Origin: MFD09286-c1 sp963701015
GTDB taxonomy: Bacteria; Bacteroidota; Bacteroidia; Bacteroidales; DTGW01
Direction of reading: 5' to 3'
DNA length: 64,000 bases
Assembly: GCA_963701015.1 (NCBI GenBank)
Contig: OY969556.1
Coordinates: forward strand, 3,410,001-3,474,000
In this document: positions 27,947 through 36,743 of the stretch, in pieces
Position numbering within the stretch: the first letter of the stretch is position 1
Layout of the letters: each line of letters starts with the position of its first letter
Translations under genes and position numbers: made by a program
Notes under the pieces: model-generated
Seen by the model: the letters and a program-made list of their open reading frames with translations, nothing else
The model's database searches: none
Told to the model about the DNA's origin: nothing

Positions 27947-28387
27947 ATGAACCTCATTAATAATTTTAAAATTGCTTTGAATAGCAAAAAAAAGGAAAAA
28001 GAAATTAGAAAATCTATTTTGGTTATAGATGATGATCAATTCTATTCAAATATTTTAACAAAGTGCTTATTTGAAGAATATGATGTAATTATCAAAAATG
28101 ATGGACAGGAAGCTATAGATTATTTATATAATAATCCCAAACCTGATCTTATTATCCTCGATATTGAAATGCCTAAAATGAATGGCAGGGTATTTTTAAA
28201 ACTTTTACGGTCAAGTTTTGAAATCAACAAAATACCAATCATTATTTTATCATCAAATGATGATGAAAGAATTAAATCGAAGATGTTGAAATCAGGAGCA
28301 ATGTATTATTTTAATAAACCAATAGCGCGAGAAACTCTAATTGATGGTATAAGAAGTATATTGGGTTATGAAATTGCCATTAGTTAA
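27947..28387 (+). CDS. Single-domain response regulator
   Basis: A 146-residue CheY-like receiver with a 20-residue basic N-terminal extension. The acidic pocket is D28-D30 (ILVIDDDQ), the phosphoacceptor D72 in LIILDIEMPKMNG, the switch region IIILSSNDDE and the conserved Lys K124 in YYFNKPIA. It has no output domain and so likely acts through protein contacts or as a phosphate shuttle. No kinase gene is adjacent; the nearest is about 10 kb away. The partner cannot be named. Confidence 0.88.
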   Translation: MNLINNFKIALNSKKKEKEIRKSILVIDDDQFYSNILTKCLFEEYDVIIKNDGQEAIDYLYNNPKPDLIILDIEMPKMNGRVFLKLLRSSFEINKIPIIILSSNDDERIKSKMLKSGAMYYFNKPIARETLIDGIRSILGYEIAIS

Positions 28388-28767
28388 ACCCTTCAAATTA
28401 TTTTGGTATATAGTGCTTCATTGCTTTATATAGTGAAAAATTTCTTCCATTGTAAAATATAATTCATTGAACTTTTAAACCCGCTATATTTAAACAATTT
28501 TCTAACTTTAGCTTTGTATGCTCTTTTGATTCTTAATATATGGTTGCTTACAACTTGAAAACCAAATTTACTTATATGCCTGTATAAAGAATAGAATAAT
28601 TATTTACACACTTTTGTGGCAAGTTTCGCTTTAATTTTTATATAACCCATTGTAAACATTTCAAAAAACTATTTGTTAATACGTTTTAAAATTGTGTGAT
28701 TATACAATTATTAATTTTATAATTTAATTATACGAAAATTAATTCAAACAAATACATTAAAATAAAT
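28388..28767. other. Intergenic stretch with an unassigned coding remnant on the minus strand
   Basis: No intact gene. On the minus strand, 28599 down to 28426 is open for 57 codons between two stops and reads SLYRHISKFGFQVVSN, HILRIKRAYKAKVRKLF and SMNYILQWKKFFT. It has a strongly basic, protein-like composition but no start codon, and could be the tail of a mobile-element protein. I cannot assign it. The remainder is AT-rich leader for the DoxX-like gene. Confidence 0.3.
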
Positions 28768-29133
28768 ATGAAAAACACAAAAGTATTATTTTGGATATTT
28801 ACAGGATTATTTGGAGCATTTATGCTATTCACGGCAATACCTGATGTTTTGGTAATTCCTGAAGCCACAACTTTTATGGCAAAATTGGGGTATCCTAATT
28901 ATTTTACATTCTTTATTGGATTAGCTAAAGTATTGGGTGTTATTGCCATAATTATTCCCGGTTACCCCCGGATAAAAGAATGGGCATATGCAGGAATAGC
29001 ATTCGATTTAATAGGAGCCACTTATTCACAATTGGCAGTATTTGGTTTTATGCCTGGCATATTTTTTATGTTAATTCCATTTGCATTAGGTATAGCATCA
29101 TATATTTATTATCATAAGTATCTGGCACTTTAG
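28768..29133 (+). CDS. DoxX-like membrane protein
   Basis: A 121-residue protein with four predicted membrane helices (VLFWIFTGLFGAFMLFTAI, YFTFFIGLAKVLGVIAIII, WAYAGIAFDLIGATYSQLAVF, IFFMLIPFALGIASYIYY). The spacing, the central FIGLAKVLGVIAII and the GIAFDLIGA motif fit the DoxX_2 family of small inner-membrane proteins, whose role is poorly known but sometimes tied to redox or quinone chemistry. The neighbouring convergent DCC-type thiol protein belongs to another family often found near DoxX. Confidence 0.85.
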   Translation: MKNTKVLFWIFTGLFGAFMLFTAIPDVLVIPEATTFMAKLGYPNYFTFFIGLAKVLGVIAIIIPGYPRIKEWAYAGIAFDLIGATYSQLAVFGFMPGIFFMLIPFALGIASYIYYHKYLAL

Positions 29134-29175
29134 TGCTTTATATAAGAAATTTTAAATTACAATAGCTTTATTGTC

Positions 29176-29568
29176 TTATTCCAGAAATCTTGCAGAAACG
29201 TCGGGTGATGGAATAGCACATTCATTTCGTTTGCCAAAAACTTTATAGCGTGAATTAGCTATTATAGAATACATAAAATTTCGAATAAATTTTGGAACCA
29301 GAATAAATACAAACATCAATTGCCAAACTCCACCTAAATCTTTTAGTATTTGAAGTATTGCAGTTGATTTTGTATAATATTTATTATTGCTGAAATAAAT
29401 AATCGTTGCCATAACATCGGGTTTTATATTTAAATTCTCAAGTACTTTTTGGCCACTAACCGACTGCAATGAAGCAAATTTGAATATCTTTTTTTTGTCT
29501 CTTTTTATCACAAATAATATAAGCCCATTGCATAAATTACAAATACCGTCGAAATACAAATAATGCAT
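29176..29568 (-). CDS. DCC family thiol-disulfide oxidoreductase (DUF393)
   Basis: A 130-residue protein. The N-terminal YLYFDGICNLCNGLILFVIKRD contains the D-G-x-C-x-x-C motif (C10, C13) that defines the DCC family (PF04134, YuxK-like). FKFASLQS and the alternation DVMATIIYF, STAILQILKDLGG follow the family pattern, and the C-terminal VFGKRNECAIPSPDVSARFL matches the usual end. The thioredoxin-like fold and the two cysteines imply redox activity in the cytoplasm or at the inner face of the membrane; the partner is unknown. Confidence 0.88.
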   Translation of the reverse strand: MHYLYFDGICNLCNGLILFVIKRDKKKIFKFASLQSVSGQKVLENLNIKPDVMATIIYFSNNKYYTKSTAILQILKDLGGVWQLMFVFILVPKFIRNFMYSIIANSRYKVFGKRNECAIPSPDVSARFLE

Positions 29569-29744
29569 AACTCACTTTTTAATATAATGTGAAAACATCT
29601 TAAATTAAAAAAAGTTACCTGCCTAATGGGCTTATTTTATATATCGGATTTGCCCTTATATTCCGCTAAGTATAATCCGGGCTTTTCAAATTTGTGGCAC
29701 AAATAGAAACTTGCAATAGAATTCCAATATATACTTTCTCAAAA

Positions 29745-30179
29745 TTATTCAGGCATTCCCTTTCCTTCATTAATAAACTTTACCAAACTGTTAGTAATAT
29801 GTCCATTCCAACCAACTTCACAATCATCATAACATTCAACACCCGGTACCAGTCCAACATGCGTAAAATTAATTTGTGTTGAATCTTTCATTTCAGAAGT
29901 TTCAAAAACAACTTCAGTGCCATTCCATTCTTTCTTGTTATTGATCCAATTTAAATTGCAATCGGTCACTTTCCAAACAACCTTTTTGTCTAGTATAAAT
30001 TCGCTGATTTGAAAATCAACAAATGTTTCGCCAAAGTGAACACTAAATTTATCATGCAGCTTTTCCGCCTTACCTATAAATTTTTTTGCCCACCAAAGGT
30101 TTACCTGAGCTATTTTTTTCATCGCTTCTTCTGCCGAAGCATTTACCTTAATTGTTGTGTGAAAATTTTTGTTTTCCAT
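29745..30179 (-). CDS. SRPBCC (START-like) domain protein
   Basis: A 144-residue single-domain protein of the SRPBCC/AHSA1 type: FHTTIKVNASAEEAMKKIAQ (first strand and helix), WWAKKFIGKAEKLHDKF, KKVVWKVTDCNLNWI, GTEVVFETSEM and a C-terminal helix WNGHITNSLVKFINEGKG. The fold forms a hydrophobic cavity. It lies 19 bp after a gene encoding two such domains, whose first 20 residues are close to identical (MENKNFNTTITVNASAGEA versus MENKNFHTTIKVNASAEEA), so it is a tandem duplicate. Ligand unknown. Confidence 0.85.
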   Translation of the reverse strand: MENKNFHTTIKVNASAEEAMKKIAQVNLWWAKKFIGKAEKLHDKFSVHFGETFVDFQISEFILDKKVVWKVTDCNLNWINNKKEWNGTEVVFETSEMKDSTQINFTHVGLVPGVECYDDCEVGWNGHITNSLVKFINEGKGMPE

Positions 30180-30198
30180 AATTTATTTAATTTAAAGT

Positions 30199-31062
30199 TT
30201 ACTTTGCTTTACCATTAGTTATTAAATTAAACAGATTTTCTTTAATCACCATGTCACATAGCTGAACTAATCTGTCGTATTCATTCTCAAGAACAACTCC
30301 GTCATAAGTAAATTTGAGCTGGGTACCGTCACCTTTTGGCGTTAATTCAAAAATTATTTTTGTTCCTGTCCATTCAAAGTTGTCAGTTTTGCGGATGCTT
30401 TCGGTAACAAGCCATATTATTCTTTTGTTTGGCACCAATTCAATCACTTTATTTTTTGAATAATGATTATCTCCTGTTCTAAATATAAATTCATCATTAA
30501 GCTTGGAACTTTCTCCTTCAAATTCTTCAGGCCAAAATTTTGCAACATCATGGATAACATGATTAAAAACAACATCCGGAGCTTTTGTGACCTCAATTTC
30601 AACTGTGTATTGTATGGTTTTGCGCTTTTTGAATTCACCTTTTCCTGTAGTAAAGTACGATAATAAGCTTGTCCTGATCCAATGAGTCCAACCTGTTTCA
30701 CAGTCCTTGTAACACTCGACTTCAGGTGTAAGACCTTCGTGGGTAAATTTTATCTCAGTTATGCCATTGTTTTCAGTAAGGTCAAAAATCAATTTGGTAT
30801 TAGCCCATTCTTTTTTATCGGAATACCAGGGCATATTGCAATCAGTAACTAACCAAACAAGTCTTTTTCCGGGAATTAATTCATCAACAGTAAAGTTAAA
30901 AAAGGAATCGCCGCTCATTTTTACTATAAACTTATCGTTCAGTTTATCGGTACTTCCTGTAAAAGTTACTCCCCACCATTCCGGTATATTGCTTATTTTT
31001 TTGATAGCCTCGCCGGCTGAAGCATTAACTGTAATTGTAGTATTGAAATTTTTGTTTTCCAT
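30199..31062 (-). CDS. Tandem two-domain SRPBCC protein
   Basis: A 287-residue protein with two START-like domains, ~1-140 and ~148-287, each with the typical opening VNASAGEAIKKI or VTKAPDVVFNHV, a WLVTDC or WLVTES core strand and a KFTHEGL or KFTYDGV strand. The first domain is close to the neighbouring single-domain gene. An internal duplication plus a neighbouring copy make three related domains in tandem. Likely a cytoplasmic ligand-binding pair; the AraC-type gene just upstream may regulate the group. Confidence 0.85.
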   Translation of the reverse strand: MENKNFNTTITVNASAGEAIKKISNIPEWWGVTFTGSTDKLNDKFIVKMSGDSFFNFTVDELIPGKRLVWLVTDCNMPWYSDKKEWANTKLIFDLTENNGITEIKFTHEGLTPEVECYKDCETGWTHWIRTSLLSYFTTGKGEFKKRKTIQYTVEIEVTKAPDVVFNHVIHDVAKFWPEEFEGESSKLNDEFIFRTGDNHYSKNKVIELVPNKRIIWLVTESIRKTDNFEWTGTKIIFELTPKGDGTQLKFTYDGVVLENEYDRLVQLCDMVIKENLFNLITNGKAK

Positions 31063-31146
31063 AATCCCTAAATTTTAATCGTGTATAAATACAAAACAAA
31101 GTTCAGAAATGTTTTGATGGACGTATTGTAAAAATCGGAAGTGCTA

Positions 31147-31971
31147 TTATTTATAATATAAGGTTCCAAAATTGTTCGTTTTTGTTTCGAAACCTGTATA
31201 GGTTAAACCTGTGAACCGTTTGAAATCCTTTATAAAATGTGATTGATCGTAATAGTAGTCGTAAAATTCATTTCGCATAAACGACCTTTCATCTTTGTTT
31301 ACTAATGCCTGATAATATTGTTTGAAACGGATAACAGATGATAAATTTTTGGGACTTATACCTAATTTGTCTGTAAATTTCATATTTAACCATCGACTGC
31401 TATATCCTGATTTCTTCTCCAATTCTTTAACAGTGATTTTACCTTTAGATGCTATTATTCTTGCTATACAAAATTCGAAAATAGAATCTTCGTCCTGTCG
31501 TAAAAATAGTTTGAGCAAAAACTGCTGCAATAAAGCTACTTTGCCTTCAATGCTTTCAACATTTGAAATTTGTTCTTCTAATTGTTTTGCAACAGTTCCT
31601 AAAATATCATTTAGAGGGAGAATTTGGTTTTTAATATCGTTCAGCGGTATATGAAAAAAGCGATAAGCCCCCTGAGGATTAAACTCTGCACAAAGTGTTC
31701 CGGTAGCAACATCTTCATCAACATCTAATATAACAGGAACATCTACTAGTCCGGTTAAACTAATGCCCTGTTCTTTTGAAGCAAAAACATTTCCATTCAT
31801 TGCAGCAACTATACCATTACGAAATGCCACAGTTAATTTAATGTTTCCATTGGGAACGACCAATTTTAAATCATCAGCAGGTATTCTGCCACTGCTTTCA
31901 AATATCCACATTTTTTCAATATAAGCTTTAAGCAGAGGATGAGGTTCAATATTTTGAAATCGCATTTGCAT
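31147..31971 (-). CDS. AraC family transcriptional regulator
   Basis: A 274-residue regulator. The N-terminal ~150 residues (HPLLKAYIEKMWIFESSG, VVPNGNIKLTVAF, CAEFNPQGAYRFFHIPLNDI) are the DUF6597-like sensor domain. The C-terminal two helix-turn-helix motifs are ITVKELEKKSGYSSRWLNMKF and YDYYYDQSHFIKDFKRFTGLT, the latter the AraC signature. It lies 84 bp upstream of the SRPBCC genes on the same strand and probably controls them. It is the intact relative of the broken fragment at 27043-27371. Confidence 0.9.
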   Translation of the reverse strand: MQMRFQNIEPHPLLKAYIEKMWIFESSGRIPADDLKLVVPNGNIKLTVAFRNGIVAAMNGNVFASKEQGISLTGLVDVPVILDVDEDVATGTLCAEFNPQGAYRFFHIPLNDIKNQILPLNDILGTVAKQLEEQISNVESIEGKVALLQQFLLKLFLRQDEDSIFEFCIARIIASKGKITVKELEKKSGYSSRWLNMKFTDKLGISPKNLSSVIRFKQYYQALVNKDERSFMRNEFYDYYYDQSHFIKDFKRFTGLTYTGFETKTNNFGTLYYK

Positions 31972-32276
31972 TGCTCAGTTGGGAATTAAGGTATTTGCAT
32001 TGCTAATATATTAACCGATAAACAATTTGAATCACAAAAAGGTTTGGAAAAAAGATGAATTTGAATGGTTTTAACTTGCTAAAATTCAAAAAACCAGCCT
32101 AATATTGATATAGTGGATTTTGCAGGCTACATGTTCGTTAATTCTATAACACGGTAAGCAATTTTAATTTCATTATATGTAATTATAATGGGCAGATTGT
32201 TCTTCAATTCTTTATATATATGCTATGTTGTTGTTATAAATTTATTAGAATCAAATTAAATTTTGCTCCTAGTCAA
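31972..32276. other. Gene-free stretch
   Basis: Leader of the AraC gene and the downstream region of the acyltransferase gene. I see no open frame of note, no strong hairpin and no clear promoter box. Confidence 0.4.
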
Positions 32277-33425
32277 TTATTTTATGGGTTTCTTTATAAA
32301 TCTATTTGCCAACCATTTTCGTATTGGTTCGTCATAGAGCTTAAAACAAATATAGGATATTGTTATGGCTGAAAATAGGATTAACAATGCAACAGGCCAT
32401 GCATTGCGCATTTGAATATGATTATCAACAACCCAGGCAGTGAAAATATATATTAATGGATAATGTGTGATATATAATGGATATGAGATATCGCCCAAAA
32501 ACTTACTTGACCTTGAAGCAAACTTCCCTTTTACGCCTCCACTTGCACCAATAAAAACTATTAATGGAAATAGAAATATTATAGATAAAGAATCATATAG
32601 CCCATTCATCCAAAGATGCTGGCTTCCTCCAATCCGTGGAACCGAGAGGACAAATACTACCAATAAACTGCACCATAAAAATGCATTTTTTATTTGTGTT
32701 GGTTTCACTATGCGTGAAAGTAACAGGCCAGCAAAAAATGGATACATTAAACGCGTAAATCCTATTCGTAATTGTGTGGGGTCAATTGACCAACCACCTA
32801 TAACATCTCCATTTGGGCTTGTTACCGCTAAGTGTATTAATGCACAAGCTGCAATGAAAACCAAAATTGCAAGGACTTTATTTGAGAATTTCCGGATGAA
32901 TAATCCGTATAATATATTGGCGATATATTCAAAGAAAAGTGACCAGCCAGGACCATCAAGCGGATGCATTTCTCCCCAACCTCTTATATCCATTGATGTT
33001 GGTACGGGAATTAATGTAAAGCCAATTGCCATAATAATTAACAGTTTCCAAACAGGTACCTGGCTAATACCAGGAAAAATATTAGGTGAAGCACTGAAAT
33101 AAAACCCTATTGCCCCAATAATCATACCCATTATAACCATTGGATGAAGCCGGATAATACGACGCTTAAAAAAACCACCTATAGTCATCTTCCCCCAACG
33201 ATCGTCATAAGCATAACCAACTACAAAACCAGAAAGAACAAAGAAAAAATCGACAGCTAAGTAACCATGATTAATTATCTGCTTTAGATGATTGCCTCCG
33301 GAGAAAGTTTCAAAAAGGTGAAATATAACAACCATAATTGCCGCTACACCACGGAGTCCATCGAGTATGTGATAGTGATTTTTTGAATCGGGAAAAACTG
33401 AATTTTGGGTGATCGTTGAATTCAT
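32277..33425 (-). CDS. Acyltransferase family 3 membrane protein (OafA/YrhL-like)
   Basis: A 382-residue integral membrane protein with about ten hydrophobic helices. The N-terminal HYHILDGLRGVAAIMVVIFH carries the conserved R and H of acyltransferase_3 (PF01757), and AVDFFFVLSGFVVGYAY and FFKRRIIRLHPMVIMGM complete the family signature. Members move acyl groups (acetyl, succinyl) onto exopolysaccharide, lipid A sugars or peptidoglycan at the inner membrane. There is no fused SGNH domain. No polysaccharide genes are adjacent, so the acceptor is unknown. Confidence 0.88.
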   Translation of the reverse strand: MNSTITQNSVFPDSKNHYHILDGLRGVAAIMVVIFHLFETFSGGNHLKQIINHGYLAVDFFFVLSGFVVGYAYDDRWGKMTIGGFFKRRIIRLHPMVIMGMIIGAIGFYFSASPNIFPGISQVPVWKLLIIMAIGFTLIPVPTSMDIRGWGEMHPLDGPGWSLFFEYIANILYGLFIRKFSNKVLAILVFIAACALIHLAVTSPNGDVIGGWSIDPTQLRIGFTRLMYPFFAGLLLSRIVKPTQIKNAFLWCSLLVVFVLSVPRIGGSQHLWMNGLYDSLSIIFLFPLIVFIGASGGVKGKFASRSSKFLGDISYPLYITHYPLIYIFTAWVVDNHIQMRNAWPVALLILFSAITISYICFKLYDEPIRKWLANRFIKKPIK

Positions 33426-33647
33426 AATGCTTTTTTACTATTTATAAATTAATTGTATTGTTATCTGCCGGGCTTTATTTTTATTATTATTTGATTCAAA
33501 TTTAAAATTTATTATAAAACTACAATTATAATCCGGCGATTTATCTCTCAATTGAGGAAGAGGATGCGATGGCGGTATTATTTTGTTTTGAGGGCTGCAT
33601 TTATTTTGTTATTATTTGCATTGAACATTAAGCGAGGAAGAGAAAAT

Positions 33648-33713
33648 GGGCAAGCTCTTTTACAAACATTGGTTTTAGCGTTGGCGTTGCGTAGTTTGCA
33701 AATGTACTTACCC
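33648..33713. repeat. Imperfect long inverted repeat
   Basis: GGGCAAGCTCTTTTACAAAC (33648-33667) and GTTTGCAAATGTACTTACCC (33694-33713) pair at about 15 of 20 positions around a G/T-rich loop (GGTTTTAGCGTTGGCGTTG). Locally it is more GC-rich than its surroundings. It lies in a short open frame on the plus strand that I do not believe is a gene. Confidence 0.45.
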
Positions 33714-33762
33714 TTTTGCGAAGGACGTACAGTGTATTATCTCTTGTAGTTTTATAAAACGC

Positions 33763-33936
33763 TTACTTTAATTTATAAAACCCTCTTTTACCATCTATAT
33801 TCCCTTTTTGATTTTCATAGATGCCTTCGCCCTTTTCTACTTTTCCTCTCTTATTTTCAACAAATTCTCCTTTATATTCTATTTTCCCTTTTTTATATTT
33901 ATAAATGCCTTCGCCATAATCTATTTTCCCTCCTAC
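33763..33936 (-). pseudogene. Remnant of a MORN-repeat protein gene
   Basis: The minus strand reads YGEGIYKYKKGKIEYKGEF and KGEGIYENQKGNIDGKRGFY, two copies of a MORN-type G-EGxY unit, and ends at a stop. The frame is closed by a stop just before 33936 and has no start codon, so only a fragment of a former gene remains. Confidence 0.55.
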
Positions 33937-34011
33937 TTATTTAAACTACCCTGTCATTTATTTATAAAGTACTCCGGCTTATTGAAAAAGTGCTGAGGAA
34001 ATAGGTTAATC

Positions 34012-34755
34012 TTATCTTGGTTTTGTAAATTTTATTTTGCTAATTTGCTTATATTGGGGACTTGTTGCACCATATACCGACTTAACATATGTTTTTACGT
34101 CGGCAGCTAAGTCGAACATGCCTGTAATATCTTTATACATGACGACATTTCTAGCTATACGGGCATTGCTTAAAGGAATGGTAGCGCTTATTACGGCTGC
34201 ATTCTTCGTTTTTAAATCAGTATAAACTGTAGTTAATGCAGTAGTCTTTAAGTCAGCTTCATTTGGGGCATATAATGTAACTGTGGTCAATAGTTTAATT
34301 AATTTATCGAAGTTATCTAAACGATTGTCGTAACCCATTTGAGAGGACGATATTTCAACAATAGGTTTACCGGCTGCTTCTGCTGCTTTCTTTTCAGCAT
34401 CTGTAACTTTTGGTGTTGCCCTTTTTCCCTGTATCTTCCTTACAATTGTTTTAACGCTTTCAATTGTCTGATCAGTAGTGTCAGTTGCTTTTAATGAATT
34501 TATTATCCGTGTAACCATAGGACTTAATTGAACAAATGCTGCATCTCTGGCAGAAACCGCATTTTTATAAGCAGGTTCAACCGTGTGAACTGCTGCAACA
34601 GCTGCTTTAATATTGGTTGAAACTGTTTGTAATGCTGCTAATTTGATTGATGCCTTCGGAGGATTGTAAGTAGCACCGTAAGCTGTAACGTAAGAAATTA
34701 AATCGTCGAAGTTGGCCACATTAATTGGATGGCCTGATTCTGAGGTACTAGCCAT
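34012..34755 (-). CDS. Conserved hypothetical protein with two internal repeats
   Basis: A 247-residue soluble protein with no signal peptide, rich in Ala, Thr and Lys and predicted mostly helical. The halves are related: NFDDLISYVTAYGATYNPP with LAALQTVSTNIKAAVAAV, and NFDKLIKLLTTVTLYAPNE with TTALTTVYTDLKTKNAAV, each followed by an ARDAAF or ARIARNVVMY segment. The repeat suggests a four-helix or coiled-coil pair. I do not recognise the family. It follows the 437-residue hypothetical gene by 103 bp on the same strand. Confidence 0.75.
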   Translation of the reverse strand: MASTSESGHPINVANFDDLISYVTAYGATYNPPKASIKLAALQTVSTNIKAAVAAVHTVEPAYKNAVSARDAAFVQLSPMVTRIINSLKATDTTDQTIESVKTIVRKIQGKRATPKVTDAEKKAAEAAGKPIVEISSSQMGYDNRLDNFDKLIKLLTTVTLYAPNEADLKTTALTTVYTDLKTKNAAVISATIPLSNARIARNVVMYKDITGMFDLAADVKTYVKSVYGATSPQYKQISKIKFTKPR

Positions 34756-34858
34756 AATGTTAAATTTTAAGGTGAATAATTAAATAATTAAAGTACCTAA
34801 ATTACCTGAATTATTTTAAAATTCATTTATGACTATGTGTATAAATATTAACAAGTTA

Positions 34859-36172
34859 TTAACCGTTATGAAAATGTTGACTGACTACTAAATCTTGTAT
34901 CTTCTCTTTTTCTAAAAATGATGGAATATCGAAATTCCCTTTTTTTATATAATCAATAATAATTGATGATTTAGATTGTTTTCCCTGAATTGCGTCCAAT
35001 GATTTTGCTTTTTCATATAAGTCGATAAGGCACTGGCAATCCGCATCTATAAATAATTTCATTATATCCTCGTTATCGCCAATATCATACGACATAAAAG
35101 TACTTAGTTTATCAATTGCCAGGTATTTCATATCCAATTTTTGAAGACCTGTGCTTTTCATAAGTTTTTCACCTTCGGGCGTACCGCTATTAGTAATAAA
35201 TAAGAATGTACGGATTAGAATTATGCCATCAATTATGTCTGCCCTAAAATATCCTGCTTTAACATCATCAAGCCTGTATTCAATTAGAATTTTATTGTTA
35301 TTGTCATAAAATACTTTTGCATCGCGTAAAGATATGTGCATGTGGGCGTGAACAAAACCTGTCCAGAAACAGTCCATGCGTTCGGAAAGACGTTCGAGTG
35401 CATGTGATTGGATATAAACTTTTAATGGTATATCGGCAAACGGGCTATTGAAATTTAAAAGTGAAGGTTTGATGCTCGTCCATTCAAGCCCGGCATGGGC
35501 AAATGCCCATCCTACCCTAACTACCGGACGATTGGTTCCATCAATTTTTACTATACTTGTTTCGGGGACAACAGAATGTATTTCGATAATATTTTGTAAG
35601 CCATCTTCTATTCTTGAGGTGGTTACTGAATTATGGTTGACCCAATATAAACATTCATCAATTGAATTAAAAGCCATTCCTAAAGTATGGAGAATTGCCC
35701 AAAGCTTTTCATGCGCATTATTGAAAATAAATTTATCGGTGGCGAAACGTTGAAAGGCAGCTATTACTTTTTCAGCAATTGCATATTTTTCTTTTTCAAG
35801 ATTACCAGCATGGGAAATAATTGTATATACTATGGTATAAAATTCGTGAATTGAAATTTCAAAGCCATTTGATGTTAAAGTTACATTTTCAGCCTTTAAT
35901 AAAAGGGGCAAGAAAAATTTTATTTGAGACAATGCTTTTGATGATATTGAATGGCCTTCAGCCACAACAAATTTAAAAGAATGGCTGCGGTATAAATAAA
36001 TATTTTTGAGTAATTTATCCGGGATTAATGAATAAATGTCTTCTCCGCAATAGGTATTGATAATTAATTTAAGCTTGCGAAAGAAATCGTTCTTGTACTG
36101 CGCTGCTGCAAGTTTTTGTAATTGGTGGCCGTGGGGTTTTTTCTTATGTTGTGCCATAACCTGTGAGAACAA
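34859..36172 (-). CDS. Hypothetical protein
   Basis: A 437-residue soluble protein with no signal peptide or membrane helix; an alternative ATG six residues in (MAQHKKKPHG) is as likely a start. The N-terminal part is a basic helical region; the middle has VYIQSHALERLSERMDCF and HMHISLRDAKVFYDNNNK, a His-x3-Arg-x3-Arg pattern reminiscent of RelE/BrnT-like RNases, though the rest does not match and I do not assign that function. The last part (LDMKYLAIDKLSTFMSYDIG) is followed by a charged tail. It follows the GxxExxY gene by 6 bp. Confidence 0.75.
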   Translation of the reverse strand: MFSQVMAQHKKKPHGHQLQKLAAAQYKNDFFRKLKLIINTYCGEDIYSLIPDKLLKNIYLYRSHSFKFVVAEGHSISSKALSQIKFFLPLLLKAENVTLTSNGFEISIHEFYTIVYTIISHAGNLEKEKYAIAEKVIAAFQRFATDKFIFNNAHEKLWAILHTLGMAFNSIDECLYWVNHNSVTTSRIEDGLQNIIEIHSVVPETSIVKIDGTNRPVVRVGWAFAHAGLEWTSIKPSLLNFNSPFADIPLKVYIQSHALERLSERMDCFWTGFVHAHMHISLRDAKVFYDNNNKILIEYRLDDVKAGYFRADIIDGIILIRTFLFITNSGTPEGEKLMKSTGLQKLDMKYLAIDKLSTFMSYDIGDNEDIMKLFIDADCQCLIDLYEKAKSLDAIQGKQSKSSIIIDYIKKGNFDIPSFLEKEKIQDLVVSQHFHNG

Positions 36173-36178
36173 TTGATT

Positions 36179-36598
36179 TTAATTGGTTATTGGATTTCCC
36201 TGACTTTTTTGTTTGAATTTTCCATTTATGAGGCGTTTAAATTCTAAGCTTTTTGCACCAAAATTAATTAATAAGCCTATTTCTAAACTATATGCTTCTA
36301 AATAGTTAATTGCCTGTGCCAAATGCACATCTTCAAGTTTTGTGAGCGCTTTTATCTCCAGGGCTAAAACGTTCTCAATTAAAAAGTCGGCCCTTCGTGT
36401 ACCTATTTGATGGTTTTTAAAATACACCGGCATTTCGAACTCACGGGAAAATGAAATATTTTGTTCTGTAAATTCAATTCCCAGCGCCCTTTGGTAAATT
36501 ACTTCCTGAAAACCATTGCCTAAAGCATTATGAACTGTCATGGCACAACCAATTACTTTGCCTGTAAGTTCGGAATATTTATATTTTTCGGTTTGCAT
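36179..36598 (-). CDS. GxxExxY protein
   Basis: A 139-residue protein of the GxxExxY family (PF13366). The motif is GNGFQEVIYQRAL near residues 27-39. It is followed by SFSREFEMPVYFK, the nuclease-like strand-helix RRADFLIENVLALEIKAL with D and E-x-K spacing, and the C-terminal LLINFGAKSLEFKRLIN. The pattern D...ExK resembles PD-(D/E)XK nucleases, and members are often scattered near mobile or stress loci; activity is not established. It heads a possible three-gene operon. Confidence 0.88.
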   Translation of the reverse strand: MQTEKYKYSELTGKVIGCAMTVHNALGNGFQEVIYQRALGIEFTEQNISFSREFEMPVYFKNHQIGTRRADFLIENVLALEIKALTKLEDVHLAQAINYLEAYSLEIGLLINFGAKSLEFKRLINGKFKQKSQGNPITN

Positions 36599-36630
36599 GA
36601 CGGGTATCTATTTCTTGGGCCTTTAAAATT

Positions 36631-36743
36631 GTCGGAACCGCAGATTTTTATGATGCACCTGATTAAAAATGTCTGAACCACAGATTTTATTGATTTGCAT
36701 GATTAAATAGATTTAAAAAAATCAGGTTAATCAAAGTTCAGAC
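36631..36743. repeat. Dispersed repeat with tandem 40 bp units and inverted end
   Basis: Two direct copies of about 40 bp start at 36631 (GTCGGAACCGCAGATTTTTA) and 36671 (GTCTGAACCACAGATTTTAT). The block ends with AAAGTTCAGAC, the complement of the GTCTGAAC start. Elements of this type recur in many Bacteroidota intergenic regions from memory; here it is a single, non-coding locus. Confidence 0.6.

Noticed and set aside
33552..33749. 65-codon plus-strand frame rich in Leu and Arg
   Set aside because: Covers the imperfect inverted repeat, has no recognisable pattern and lies in a decayed region.
34859..36172. RelE/BrnT-like toxin with a neighbouring antitoxin
   Set aside because: Only a short HALERLSER motif agrees; the protein is far too long and no small antitoxin gene is adjacent.
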